Source: Curvibacter lanceolatus ATCC 14669
GTDB taxonomy: Bacteria > Pseudomonadota > Gammaproteobacteria > Burkholderiales > Burkholderiaceae_C
Direction of reading: 5' to 3'
DNA length: 64,000 bases
Assembly: GCF_000381265.1 (NCBI RefSeq)
Contig: NZ_KB906260.1
Location: forward strand, 62,001 to 126,000
The notes beneath the pieces were generated by a model. It was not told the origin of the DNA, searched no databases, and worked only from the letters and a program-made list of their open reading frames with translations. Made by a program: the position numbers and the translations under genes. Shown piece after piece: positions 31,102 to 40,800 of the stretch; position 1 is the first letter of the stretch; each line of letters starts with the position of its first letter.

Positions 31102-31132
31102 CAAAGCAGCGCTTTGGCGTGACAGATGTCAC
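31102..31132. repeat. Two adjacent inverted repeats after the ion channel gene
   Basis: CAAAGC-AGC-GCTTTG (31102-31116) and GTGACA-GA-TGTCAC (31119-31132) are both perfect. They lie 15-45 bases beyond the channel stop in its reading direction. No long T run follows; they could be weak terminators or protein-binding sites. Nothing else is visible from 30913 to 31146 apart from the 40-codon ORF noted with the exported protein. Confidence 0.4.
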
Positions 31133-31146
31133 CAACAGATACGCAT

Positions 31147-32013
31147 TCAGCTCGCTGCTGGCAAGGCGGCACCACAGTGATGGCAGAACCGGGCCGCCAC
31201 CAGGTGCCCTTCGCTCAGGCACTCGGGGCAACTGCGCGTGCTGGGCGCTGGCGGGGCCTGGCGGCGCTTCTGCGCCATTTCACTGGTCACGATGCCGGTG
31301 GGCACGGCCAGAGTGCCCCAGCCCAGCAGCATCATGGCCGAGGCGATGAAGCGCCCGAGATCGGTCTTGGGGGTGATGTCGCCAAAGCCCACCGTGGTCA
31401 TGGTGGTGATGGCCCAGTACATCGAGGTCGGGATGCTGGAGTAGCCGTTCTCGGCCCCTTCCACCAGGTACATCACCGTGCCGGCCACCAGCACGATCAT
31501 CAGCACCACCGACATGAAGATCAGGATCTTGCGCCGGGTGGCCACCAAGGCCTCGGCCAGCATCTGGTATTCGTTGACATAGGCGGCCAGTTTGAACACC
31601 CGGAACACCCGCAGCAGGCGCAGCACGCGCACATCGATCAACAGGTGCAACTCAGGCACGAACAGGGCCAGGTAGGTGGGCAGCAAGGCCAGCAGGTCCA
31701 CCAGGCCGAAGAAGCTCAGCGCGTAGCGCCAGGGATGGCGCACGCAGAGCAGACGCAACAGGTACTCGGCCGTGAAGATCGCGGTGAACAGCCACTCCAG
31801 CAGATTGAACGCCGAACCGAAGCGACCTCGCAGTGCCTCCACACTGTCGGCCATCACCACCGCCACACTGAGCAGGATGGTGACGATCAGGCTGTAGTCA
31901 AAGACACGGCCGGCACGGGTATCAGCCTCGAAGACGATGCGGAACAGACGTTCACGCCAACCGACGGCCGGCGCGTGGGCAAAACGGGCAGAGCCCGGGG
32001 GGGGAGAGGACAT
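31147..32013 (-). CDS. Voltage-gated potassium channel-like ion transporter with zinc ribbon
   Basis: A 288-residue six-helix channel. S4 is Arg-rich (DVRVLRLLRVFRVFKLAAY), and the selectivity filter is TVGFGD in the pore loop before the last helix. The tail contains a zinc-ribbon-like knuckle, C262-x2-C265 and C277-x2-C280, after a Pro-rich linker. It is likely a K+ channel with a cytoplasmic zinc-binding module. The ATG at 32013 is preferred, but 32049 is possible; neither has a good ribosome site. It follows the first MCP gene by about 50 bases. Confidence 0.88.
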   Translation of the reverse strand: MSSPPPGSARFAHAPAVGWRERLFRIVFEADTRAGRVFDYSLIVTILLSVAVVMADSVEALRGRFGSAFNLLEWLFTAIFTAEYLLRLLCVRHPWRYALSFFGLVDLLALLPTYLALFVPELHLLIDVRVLRLLRVFRVFKLAAYVNEYQMLAEALVATRRKILIFMSVVLMIVLVAGTVMYLVEGAENGYSSIPTSMYWAITTMTTVGFGDITPKTDLGRFIASAMMLLGWGTLAVPTGIVTSEMAQKRRQAPPAPSTRSCPECLSEGHLVAARFCHHCGAALPAAS

Positions 32014-32065
32014 GGGGCCAGAGTTTAGGTGGCGTGTCCAACCGCTCATCGGCTTTAAGCGCCGC

Positions 32066-33724
32066 TCAGGCAGGCAGGCGGAAACGCGAGACCTGGCCGG
32101 CCAACTGGGTGGCCTGGTCGCGCATCGCACTGGCTGCCGCGGCGGTCTGTTCGACCAGGGCGGCATTCTGCTGCGTCATGCGGTCCAGCTCCTGCAGGGC
32201 CTGGCCCACCTGCCCCACCCCCTGGGCCTGCTCGCGTGCGCCCACCGAGATCTCGCCCAGCAGCACATTCACACGGCGGGCCGAGTCCACGATGCTCTGG
32301 ATCGCGCTGCCCGCCCGGTGCACCACGCCAGTGCCCTGCTCAACCTGCTCGACGCTGGTGCTGATCAGACTCTTGATCTCGCGGGCCGCCTCGGCGCTGC
32401 GCTGCGCCAGCATGCGCACCTCGCCCGCCACCACCGCAAAGCCACGCCCCTGCTCGCCGGCACGCGCGGCCTCCACCGCCGCGTTCAGGGCCAGGATGTT
32501 GGTCTGGAAAGCAATGCCATCGATGGTGCCGATGATCTCGGCAATGCGTGCCGACGAGCCCCGGATGCGGTCCATGGTGGACACCACCTCGCCCATGACC
32601 TGCCCGCCCTGGATGGCCGACTCGGCATTGTGGTTGGCCACCTGGCTCGCCTCATCGGTGTTGGCGTAGGTCACTTTCACCGTGGCCGAGATCTGCTCCA
32701 TCGACGCGGCTGACTCTTCCAGACTGGCCGCGGCCTGTTCGGTGCGCGATGACAAATCCATGGAGCCCAGCGCCACCTCATTGCTTGAATGAACAATCTG
32801 GTCACTCGACAAGCGCACCAGGGCGACCATGTCCCGCATCGAAGTCTGCATGTTGCGCAGCTCCAGCATCAGTTGGGCCGCTTCATCACGGCCCCAGGGC
32901 GAGGGCGAGGTGGTGAGGTCGCCATCGGTCATGGCGCGCAGGTGGCGTCGGGTTTCCTTCAGGCCGCCGTCCATCACCCGGTAGAAACTGAGAAACAGGT
33001 AGCCCGCCACCAGCACCGCAGCCAGCACGATGGACACGCTGAACACCACCGTGCGCTGCACGTCGGCCCGCAGATCGTCCACATAGATGCCCGAGCCGAT
33101 CACCCAACCCCAGGGCGCGAAGCCCTTCACGAAGCTGACCTTGTCCACGGGCTTGTCATGCCCGGGCTTGGGCCACTGGTAGTTCACAAAGCCCTCGCCG
33201 CGGCTGCGTGCCATGTCGGCAAACGCCTTGAACAAGGCCAGGCCATTGGGATCTTTGGCCTCAGAGACATCCTGCCCATTCAGCTCGGGCTTGAAGGGGT
33301 GCATCACCACCCTCGGGTGCAGGTCATTGATCCAGAAATACTCTTGCTTGTCGTAGCGCAAGCGGCTGATGGCCTCCTTCGCCATGTCTTGTGCCTGGGC
33401 AGAACTCAGCTTGCCCGCCTTCTCCTGCTCGTGGGCCCACTCCAGCAGGCCATAGGCGATCTCGACATGCTGCCGGGTGGCCGTCTTGCGGGCCTCCATC
33501 GCCTTGTCGGCGTGGGCATCCAACTGCCAACTGAGCAAGGCCAGCAGCGGCAGCAGAAATGCCAGGGAGATGATCAGGGCCTTGGAGGCAAATCGCAGCT
33601 TGCGGAACAGGCGCACACCAGGGGCCCAGGCGCCGTGGTAGGCGAAAAAGCCGGTGTCATGACCGTCTCTGCGGGCCGCAGAGACAGAGGGATGGGAGGC
33701 TCCAGACGAGATCAGGGCAGACAT
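32066..33724 (-). CDS. Methyl-accepting chemotaxis protein with Cache domain
   Basis: A 552-residue chemoreceptor. It has two transmembrane helices (about residues 48-68 and 230-252), a periplasmic single-Cache domain between them (DKQEYFWINDLHPRVVMHP and GWVIGSGIYVDDL are family hallmarks), a HAMP-like linker and a long signalling domain with the conserved hairpin tip ([20 protein letters not shown]). Single-Cache receptors often sense small carboxylates. It lacks a C-terminal NWETF-type pentapeptide. A second MCP gene is about 360 bases upstream; no other che gene is beside it. Confidence 0.92.
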   Translation of the reverse strand: MSALISSGASHPSVSAARRDGHDTGFFAYHGAWAPGVRLFRKLRFASKALIISLAFLLPLLALLSWQLDAHADKAMEARKTATRQHVEIAYGLLEWAHEQEKAGKLSSAQAQDMAKEAISRLRYDKQEYFWINDLHPRVVMHPFKPELNGQDVSEAKDPNGLALFKAFADMARSRGEGFVNYQWPKPGHDKPVDKVSFVKGFAPWGWVIGSGIYVDDLRADVQRTVVFSVSIVLAAVLVAGYLFLSFYRVMDGGLKETRRHLRAMTDGDLTTSPSPWGRDEAAQLMLELRNMQTSMRDMVALVRLSSDQIVHSSNEVALGSMDLSSRTEQAAASLEESAASMEQISATVKVTYANTDEASQVANHNAESAIQGGQVMGEVVSTMDRIRGSSARIAEIIGTIDGIAFQTNILALNAAVEAARAGEQGRGFAVVAGEVRMLAQRSAEAAREIKSLISTSVEQVEQGTGVVHRAGSAIQSIVDSARRVNVLLGEISVGAREQAQGVGQVGQALQELDRMTQQNAALVEQTAAAASAMRDQATQLAGQVSRFRLPA

Positions 33725-33802
33725 GCGAAAAGGACTTGATGGGATGAACAGAAATGTCAGAAATGACAAATTTCATTTCCTTACATTATGTCCACTCACA
33801 TG

Positions 33803-33961
33803 TTAAGGTTTTCCACTATCGGCGAGCCCATCCGAAGGCCATCGAGACCTGCCCCCTCGAATCACGAAGTCGTCGATGGCGCACCGCTCCCCAACCCAGC
33901 CACCAAAAACGGCCAGAAGCAAAATCACCACCTTGGTGCGCGCGAACAGCGCGCAAAACAT
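33803..33961 (-). CDS. Possible small membrane protein
   Basis: A 52-codon ORF encodes one hydrophobic helix flanked by basic residues (ARTKVVILLLAVFGGWVG, about residues 7-24). It sits in the 364-base gap between two MCP genes, on the same strand. No clear ribosome site precedes the ATG at 33961 (or 33982). The remaining gap holds the second MCP's terminator and, at 33816-33823, a GCCGATAG that resembles a flagellar sigma -10 but lacks the -35 half. Confidence 0.25.
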   Translation of the reverse strand: MFCALFARTKVVILLLAVFGGWVGERCAIDDFVIRGGRSRWPSDGLADSGKP

Positions 33962-34015
33962 CCGATTGACTGCCGGGAGCATCGGTCGTACTGCGGCCTG
34001 GACAGAGCGAACAAA

Positions 34016-34046
34016 CACCTGCCATCGTAAAAAACGATGGCAGGTG
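34016..34046 (-). terminator. Terminator after the second MCP gene
   Basis: A perfect 13-bp stem (34016-34028 with 34034-34046) has a five-base loop. Read leftward it is followed by TTTGTT. It lies about 43 bases past the MCP stop at 34089. Confidence 0.75.
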
Positions 34047-34088
34047 CCCACACCCAGAGTCCCTTCAGGTCTGGAAGCCCAGGGAAAC

Positions 34089-35726
34089 TCAGCTTGACCA
34101 GGCCAGTCTGGAGGGGCTTGCCCGCTCAGGGGAAGGCAGCCGCGCCTGGGAATCATCGGCACCATCGGCACCAACGGGCAAGCGGAACAAGGACACGCCC
34201 TTGAGCAGCTCCTGTGCCTGCTGACGCAGGCTGGAGGCCGCGGCGGCACTCTCTTCGACCAGGGCCGCGTTCTGCTGGGTGACCTGATCGATCTGGCCCA
34301 CCGCCGCCACCACTTCCGACACGCCGGTGCTCTGCTCTGCGCTGGCATCGCTGATGGCGCCCACCACCTCGCTGACCCGTTCGATCTCCACCACCACATC
34401 ATCCATGGCGCGCCGTGCCGCATCGACCAGGCGGCTGCCCTGATCGACCCGCTCGACACTGGCACCGATCAGGGCACGCACCTCGCGTGCCGACTCAGCG
34501 CTGCGCTGCGCCAGGCGGCGCACCTCGCCCGCCACCACAGCAAAGCCGCGGCCCTGCTCGCCAGCGCGGGCCGCCTCGACAGCTGCATTCAACGCCAGGA
34601 TGTTGGTCTGGAACGCAATGCCGTCGATGGTGCCCACGATGTCCGAAATCTGCCGTGAGCTGTCGTTGATGCTCTTCATCGTCTCGACCACCTCGCCCAC
34701 CACCGAACTGCCCCGAGCAGCCACTTCCCGGGCCCCGTGGGCCAATTTTTTGGCCTGGCGCGCGTTGTCAGCGTTCTGGCGCACCGCCTCGTCCAGCTCC
34801 GCCATGGCGGCAGCCGTCTCCTCCAGCGCCGAGGCCTGGCGTTCGGTGCGTTCACTCAGATCTTGGTTGCCGCTGGCAATTTCGGCGCTGGCCAGGGCCA
34901 CCTGGCGAGCGTTGCCGCGCACCTGGCCAACGGTCTGCACCAGGCTGTCCTGCATGCTGCGCAATGCGCCCTGCAGTTGCGCAGTCTCATCGCGCCCACT
35001 GACCTCGATCGGCTCGCTCAGGTCACCCGCCGCCACCCGATGGGACACCTTGACGGCCTCCAACAGGGGGCCTGTGATGCTGCGGATGATCAACACCGCC
35101 AAGCCCAGGCTGGCCAGCACCGACAGCGCCGAGATCAGGATCAGCAAGGCCGTGTTGTGTTCGATCTCCTGGGCTGCCGCAGCCTCCCCCTGTTCGGTCA
35201 TCCGAGTGGCCACCACCACCGTGGCATCGATGGCCTGCCGATGCGCCTCGTAAAGCCCGCTGAGGTTTGCCAGGGCCAGATGGGTTGCGCCAGCATCCCC
35301 TTGGCGAACTGCGGGCAGCAGATTCTTCTCTGCGCTCGCCAAAAAGGCCTGTGCCGACTCGTGGGCACGCTGGAGCAACAACTCGCTCAACTCCGGGCCC
35401 AGTTGGGCTTTCTCCCAATAGGCGTGGCGCTCGTCATAGGCCTTGCGCAAGACTGCCCACTGCTCGAGGAGTTTGGCCTGCCGGGCGGGGTCCGTCGTGC
35501 TGGCCAGCTGAAAACACACCAGATAGGGCTCCAGCACGTACTCGGGCGGCGGCAGGATGTCGGCCACCAGGTCCTTGCCCTGCACGATGTGCTGGTACAG
35601 CGGCCCGTTGACCTTGAGGTAGCTCAAGGTGCGCAGCGACCAGAAGCCGGACACCAGAAAGCCCAGCAGAAACAAGGCCAGCAAGGCCACGAACCGCAGA
35701 CGGATGGATACATGGGACAACTTCAT
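34089..35726 (-). CDS. Methyl-accepting chemotaxis protein with helical-bundle sensor
   Basis: A 545-residue chemoreceptor. Transmembrane helices lie at about residues 10-30 and 190-212. The all-helical periplasmic part between them resembles four-helix-bundle sensor domains (TarH/4HB type). HAMP (about 213-265) and the signalling domain with the conserved hairpin tip follow. No C-terminal pentapeptide is present (ends RLAWSS). The signalling parts of this and the previous MCP are very similar, but their sensors differ. A strong terminator follows; the upstream gap is AT-rich. Confidence 0.93.
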   Translation of the reverse strand: MKLSHVSIRLRFVALLALFLLGFLVSGFWSLRTLSYLKVNGPLYQHIVQGKDLVADILPPPEYVLEPYLVCFQLASTTDPARQAKLLEQWAVLRKAYDERHAYWEKAQLGPELSELLLQRAHESAQAFLASAEKNLLPAVRQGDAGATHLALANLSGLYEAHRQAIDATVVVATRMTEQGEAAAAQEIEHNTALLILISALSVLASLGLAVLIIRSITGPLLEAVKVSHRVAAGDLSEPIEVSGRDETAQLQGALRSMQDSLVQTVGQVRGNARQVALASAEIASGNQDLSERTERQASALEETAAAMAELDEAVRQNADNARQAKKLAHGAREVAARGSSVVGEVVETMKSINDSSRQISDIVGTIDGIAFQTNILALNAAVEAARAGEQGRGFAVVAGEVRRLAQRSAESAREVRALIGASVERVDQGSRLVDAARRAMDDVVVEIERVSEVVGAISDASAEQSTGVSEVVAAVGQIDQVTQQNAALVEESAAAASSLRQQAQELLKGVSLFRLPVGADGADDSQARLPSPERASPSRLAWSS

Positions 35727-35839
35727 GTGGCAACTCCAATAACTGAGACAAGGAAGCCTGTGGGCGATCTGGCGGTCAGCGTTCCTGGCTCAGACCCGCG
35801 CCGCTGAGACAGGGACTTCACTGACGACACAGGGCATCC

Positions 35840-35960
35840 ACTTGAAAATGAATTATATGATCCATATTCAATTTATTTGATATATATGAAATCCATGGAG
35901 TTATTAATTTGGAATTTTTTTTGTATTTATTTGATATTTTCCGAATTTGTACGTACAACG
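35840..35960. other. AT-rich intergenic stretch upstream of the second MCP
   Basis: About 120 bases are much richer in A and T than anything else in the window. They include an eight-base T run, GTACGTAC (35949-35956) and ATATG-ATC-CATAT. The tract lies in the 342-base gap between the acyl-CoA ligase terminator and the leftward MCP, so it probably holds the MCP promoter. It could also bind a nucleoid silencer such as MvaT or an H-NS-like protein (inference). Confidence 0.4.
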
Positions 35961-35964
35961 AAGA

Positions 35965-36008
35965 AAGCCCGACAAGGGCATCGATGGTTCGATACCCCTG
36001 CCGGGCTT
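35965..36008 (-). terminator. Long terminator stem of the acyl-CoA ligase gene
   Basis: A 20-position stem (35965-35984 with 35989-36008) closes over a four-base loop. On the plus strand three positions are A-C mismatches; on the minus strand these become G-U pairs, so only the leftward RNA is fully paired. The stem is followed leftward by TCTTCGTTG. It starts about 60 bases past the ligase stop. Confidence 0.7.
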
Positions 36009-36068
36009 GGTGCAGGGCCGCTCCGCCGTCCAGGTCAGGCACCTGGCCAACGCGACATCACGCCGACA

Positions 36069-37757
36069 TCACGCGGCTTCGGTCTCCTGCAGTTGGCGCC
36101 ACATCACCTTGCCACTGCCGCTCTTGGGCAGGGCATCGACAAACTGCACCACCCGGGGCACCTTGTAGACGGCCATGTTTTCGCGGCACCAATCGATGAT
36201 GTCGGCCTCGCTCAGGTGCTGGTGGCTGGCACGGCGCACCACCACGGCCTTGACCGATTCGCCCCGGTAGGCGTCCTTGGTGGCGATGATGCAGGCCTCC
36301 TGGATGCCCGGGTGGCGGAACATCAGGGCCTCGACCTCGGCCGGCCAGACCTTGTAGCCCGAGGCATTGATCATGCGTTTGAGCCGGTCGGTCATGAAGA
36401 AATAGCCGTCTTCATCCACCCGGCCCATGTCCCCCGAGCGGAAGAAGCGCTTGCCCTTGAACTCGATGAAAGCGGCCGCGGTGGCATCGGGCCGCTTCCA
36501 GTAGCCCTGGAAGACCTCGGGCCCATGGATGATGATTTCGCCAGCCTCACCCTGGGGCATTTCCTGCAGGGTGTCGGGGTCGATGACGTAAGCCTCGGTA
36601 CTCAGGAAGGGGATGCCCAGACACTGCTGCTTGGGGGCGTCGACCGGGTTGGTGTGCGAGGGCGCCGAGGTCTCGGTCAGGCCATAACCTTCCACATAGC
36701 GCAAGCCGTAGTTGTCGAACAGGCGCTGGGCCACGGCCTGCGGCATGGCGGCGCCGCCACCACCGATGTAGCTCAGCGAGGACAGGTCGTACTGCGCGAA
36801 GTTCGGGCTGGCCAGCAGGTCGATCACCATGGTGGGGATGTTGGTCCAGTTGGTGACCCGGTAGCGCGAGATCAGGCGCCCGGCCAGGTCGCGGTCCCAG
36901 CGGGGCATCAGGATCAGGGTGCCACCGACGTAGACGGTGGCGTGCATCACAGCCACCATGCCGGTGATGTGGAACATGGGCACCACGCCCAGCACCACGT
37001 TCTCTGAGGTGGCGCTGCCCCAGGCGGCACTGGCCACCGCGTTGTGCATCAGGCTCGAATGGATGTGGATGCACCCCTTGGGCAAACCGGTGGTGCCGCT
37101 GGTGTACGGCAAGACCGCCATGTCAGCGCCACCGGCATCGGGGGCCGGTGCCGGGCCCTGCCCGGTGAGGCACTCTTGCCAGCTGTGCACGGCACCACCC
37201 GCCAAAGGCGGGGCCGGGTGTTCAGCCAGCAACCAGGGCTCCCAGGCCGGGGGCAAGGCATCGCCATCGGGCTGTGCGGGGTCGAAGGCATCGGTGAAGC
37301 GGGTCACGATCAGGTGCTTCAGGCGCTGGGCTTCGGGCAGTTCGTTGCTGGCTTTGGCCAGCTCGGCAGCCAGGTCGGCGGTGGTGATGGCCACCGCGGC
37401 ATCGGGGTCGGTGATGTAGTGCTTGAGCTCTTCGGCCCGGTTCATGGGGTTGACCGGCACCACCACCGCATTGGCACGCAGAATGGCGAAATGGGCCACC
37501 ACCAGCTGCGGGCAGTTCTGCATGTTCAGCAGCACCCGGTCGCCCTTGCGCACACCCAGCGCATACAGCTTGGCCGCCAGCTGCTCCACCTGCGCCAGCA
37601 GTTCGCGGTAGGACGTGCTGCGGCCCAGAAAGACCAGGGCCGGTTTGTCGGGAAAGCGGCGGGCATTCACGGCCACGTTGTCCCACAGGGGGGTGGCGGG
37701 CGGCGTGATGTGGCGGGGCAGGCGCTTGGGCCAGAACTTGTCATGCAGGCTGCTCAT
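36069..37757 (-). CDS. Long-chain acyl-CoA ligase (AMP-binding)
   Basis: A 562-residue adenylate-forming enzyme that activates a fatty or aromatic acid to its CoA thioester. The ATP-binding loop YTSGTTGLPKG lies near residue 215; GYGLTETSAP, the RSGDMGRVDEDGY core and the C-terminal PKSGSGKVMWR with the catalytic Lys are all present. AAGGAGATCTT stands before the ATG. It is monocistronic, with a terminator downstream. The chain-length range is unknown. The fatty-acid-related genes elsewhere in the window (ETF-QO, bktB) fit a lipid role. Confidence 0.9.
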   Translation of the reverse strand: MSSLHDKFWPKRLPRHITPPATPLWDNVAVNARRFPDKPALVFLGRSTSYRELLAQVEQLAAKLYALGVRKGDRVLLNMQNCPQLVVAHFAILRANAVVVPVNPMNRAEELKHYITDPDAAVAITTADLAAELAKASNELPEAQRLKHLIVTRFTDAFDPAQPDGDALPPAWEPWLLAEHPAPPLAGGAVHSWQECLTGQGPAPAPDAGGADMAVLPYTSGTTGLPKGCIHIHSSLMHNAVASAAWGSATSENVVLGVVPMFHITGMVAVMHATVYVGGTLILMPRWDRDLAGRLISRYRVTNWTNIPTMVIDLLASPNFAQYDLSSLSYIGGGGAAMPQAVAQRLFDNYGLRYVEGYGLTETSAPSHTNPVDAPKQQCLGIPFLSTEAYVIDPDTLQEMPQGEAGEIIIHGPEVFQGYWKRPDATAAAFIEFKGKRFFRSGDMGRVDEDGYFFMTDRLKRMINASGYKVWPAEVEALMFRHPGIQEACIIATKDAYRGESVKAVVVRRASHQHLSEADIIDWCRENMAVYKVPRVVQFVDALPKSGSGKVMWRQLQETEAA

Positions 37758-37890
37758 AAGATCTCCTTGCGCGCAGCTTACAGAGCCCCCTGCCCCCCCG
37801 CATCGGGGAAGGCCCTGGGCCTGGTCGTCACATTCGTGACCAATCTTCTGGCGGTTTTATTGCTGCAATCGAGCCCGCGCAGACGGACAC

Positions 37891-40800
37891 TCAGCTGTTG
37901 ATCTGGGCCCAGGCCTTGTCCAGGCGCTTGATGCTGACGGGCTGCGGGGTGCGCAGCTCCTGCGCAAAAAAGCTCACCCGCAGCTCTTCGAGCAACCAGC
38001 GGAACTCCTGCATGCGGGCATCCACAGCCCCCTTTCGCTCCGCCACCAGGCGCCAGTAGCGCTGCTCTTGCGGCCGCAATTCGGCCAGTCGTGTGGCGTC
38101 GCGCGCCGGATCGGCCCGGTATTTGTCCAGGCGCAGTGTGATGGCCTTGAGGTAGCGCGAAAAATGCTGCAACTGGGCCCAGGGTGTCAGGGCCAGAAAC
38201 TTCTTGGGCATCAGGCGCTGCAGCTGCTGGGCCCCGTCGGCCGTGGCTTCGGGCGCGTTCTTGGTGTCCTTGATCTTGCGAGCCGCAGCGGCGTATTCCA
38301 GCAGGATGACCCCGGCCAGGCGGGCCACCTCGTTGGCGATCAAGGTCAGGCGGCCCCGGCCCTCCTCGATGCGACGTTTGAAGGCGTATTCGTCGGTGGG
38401 CAGGGGCTCCAGCAGAAAGGCGCGCTCCAGCGCCACGTCCAGGATCTGCTCACGCAGCTCCTCTTGCGTGCCCAGCGGCATGTAGGCCACGGCCATCTTC
38501 TGCAGGTCGGGAATGTTCTTTTCGAGGTACTTGAGCGCGTCACGGATCTGCAGGGCAAACAACCGGCGCAGGCCGGCGCGGTGCTTGGCGGCTGCCACAT
38601 CGGGCTCGTCGAACACCTCGATGCTGACGGCGTCGCCGCCATCGATCAGGGCCGGAAAGCCGATCAGGGTCTGCTGGCCACGGCGGATCTCCATCAGCTC
38701 GGGCAACTCGCCAAAAGTCCAGGCGGTGTAGCGCTGCTCGGCGCTGCGCGCGGGGGCCGCCGGGGGGGAGGCAGGCGATGCAGCGGCCGTGGCAGCCTTG
38801 CCCCGCCCGGCCGATTCGGGTTGGCGAGGTTCAGAAGCGGGGGCAGGCGCAGCCGCCACCTTGAGGCCGGCCAGGGCCTGGAAGGCCCCCCGGGCCTTGG
38901 AGCCCAGCTCGGCCTTCAAGGCCCCCAGGTTGCGCCCGATGCCCAGTTGCCGGCCGTGCTCATCCACCACGCGGACGTTCATGAACAGGTGGGTGGCCAG
39001 CATGTCGAGCTTGAAGTCGGCGCGCTTCACATCCAGCTGCACCTGCTCGCGCACCAGCTTGAGCAGGGCGTCGGTCAGGCTGCCATGGCCGTACACGGCC
39101 GGCTCGATCAGCCGTTCGGTGAAGCGGCTGGCACTCTCGGGCAGCGGCACCAGCCGGGCGCGGGGCTTTTGCGGCAGGCTTTTGAGCAAGGCCTGCACCT
39201 TGTCCTTGAGCATGCCGGGCACCAGCCATTCGCAGCGCTCATCGTTGACCTGGTTGAGCACAAACAGCGGCACATCCACAGTGACACCGTCCTTGGCATC
39301 GCCGGGCTGGTGCAGGTAGCTGGCCACGCAATCCACGCCACCCATGCGCACATGGCGCGGGAAGGCACTGGTGGTGATGCCGGCGGCCTCGTGGCGCATC
39401 AGCTCTTCGCGGGTCAGGTACAGCAGCTTGGGGTTGAGCTTCGAGGCCTCTTTGTACCAATGCTCCAGGGTGGCGCCGCTGTACACGTCGGCGGGCAGCA
39501 GCTTGTCGTAGAAGGCGTAGATCAGCTCTTCATCGACCAGCACGTCCTGGCGGCGCGATTTGTGCTCCAGGTCTTCCACCTGGCGGATCAGTTTCTGGTT
39601 GGCGGCCAGGAAGGGCAGCTTGGTGTCGAACTCTCCTTCCACCAGGGCCTGGCGGATGAAGATCTCGCGCGCCGCCACCTGGTCGATGCGGCCATAGCTG
39701 ATGCGCCGCCCGCTGTACACCACCAGCCCGTACAAGGTGGCGCGCTCGTAGGCCACCACCTCGGCGCCGCGCTTTTCCCAGTGCGGGTCAAGCATCTGCT
39801 TTTTCAGCAGGTGGCCGCCGATCTGCTCCAGCCATTGCGGCTCGATGTTGGCGATGCCGCGGCCGAACAGGCGTGTGGTCTCCACCAGTTCGGCGCAGAC
39901 GATCCAGCGCCCGGGCTTTTTCTTGAGGTGGGCCCCGGGGTGGCGGTGGAACTTGATGCCCCGCGCACCCAGGTATTCGCCGGAGGAGCCCGAACCGCCC
40001 TCTTCGTCCATCTTCCAGCCCACGTTGCCCAGCAGGCCGGCCAGCATGGACAGGTGGATCTGCTCGTAACTGGCGGGGTTGCGGTTGATCACCCAGCGGT
40101 GCTCGGTGACCACGGTCAACAACTGGCTGTGGATGTCGCGCAATTCGCGCAGGCGGCGCACATTGATGAAGTTCTGGCGCAGCAGGTTTTCGTACTGGCG
40201 GTTGCTCAGCTTGTGGGTGGCGGCCACCGGCTCGGGCGGCGCGATGATGGCCGGGGCCTGCAGGCGCTGGTTCACCGGCAGCACGGCGGCACTGGCCCGG
40301 CGCTGGGCCGGCGGCGGGGGCGCCGCCTGACCGCGCCGGGTCAGCGGGATGGCGCCGCCGCGTGCATCAGCCAGCCATTGCCACAGGCGGATGTAGCCGC
40401 TGAACTCACTTTTCTCGTCGTCCCACTTGGCATGCGCCTGATCGGCCTGGGCCTGGGCCTCCATGGGGCGGTCGCGCACGTCCTGCACCGACAGGGCCGC
40501 CGCGATCACCAGCACCTCTTCCAGCGCATTGCGGTCGCGCGCCTCGATGATCATGCGCCCCACCCGCGGGTCCAACGGCAGGCGGGCCAGCTCCTGGCCC
40601 ATGGGCGTCAGCTCGTGGGCATCGTCCACCGCGCCCAGTTCGGACAACAGTTGGTAGCCGTCGGCAATGGCCCGGCCCGAGGGGGATTCGAGAAACGGAA
40701 ACTCCTCCACCACCCCCAGGTGCAACGACTTCATGCGCAGAATCACCCCGGCCAGGGAGCTGCGCAGGATCTCGGGGTCGGTGAATCGGGGGCGGGCCGT

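Noticed and set aside
33816-33823. Flagellar sigma-28 -10 box (GCCGATAG) before the first MCP
   Set aside because: No TAAA element lies at the required distance upstream.
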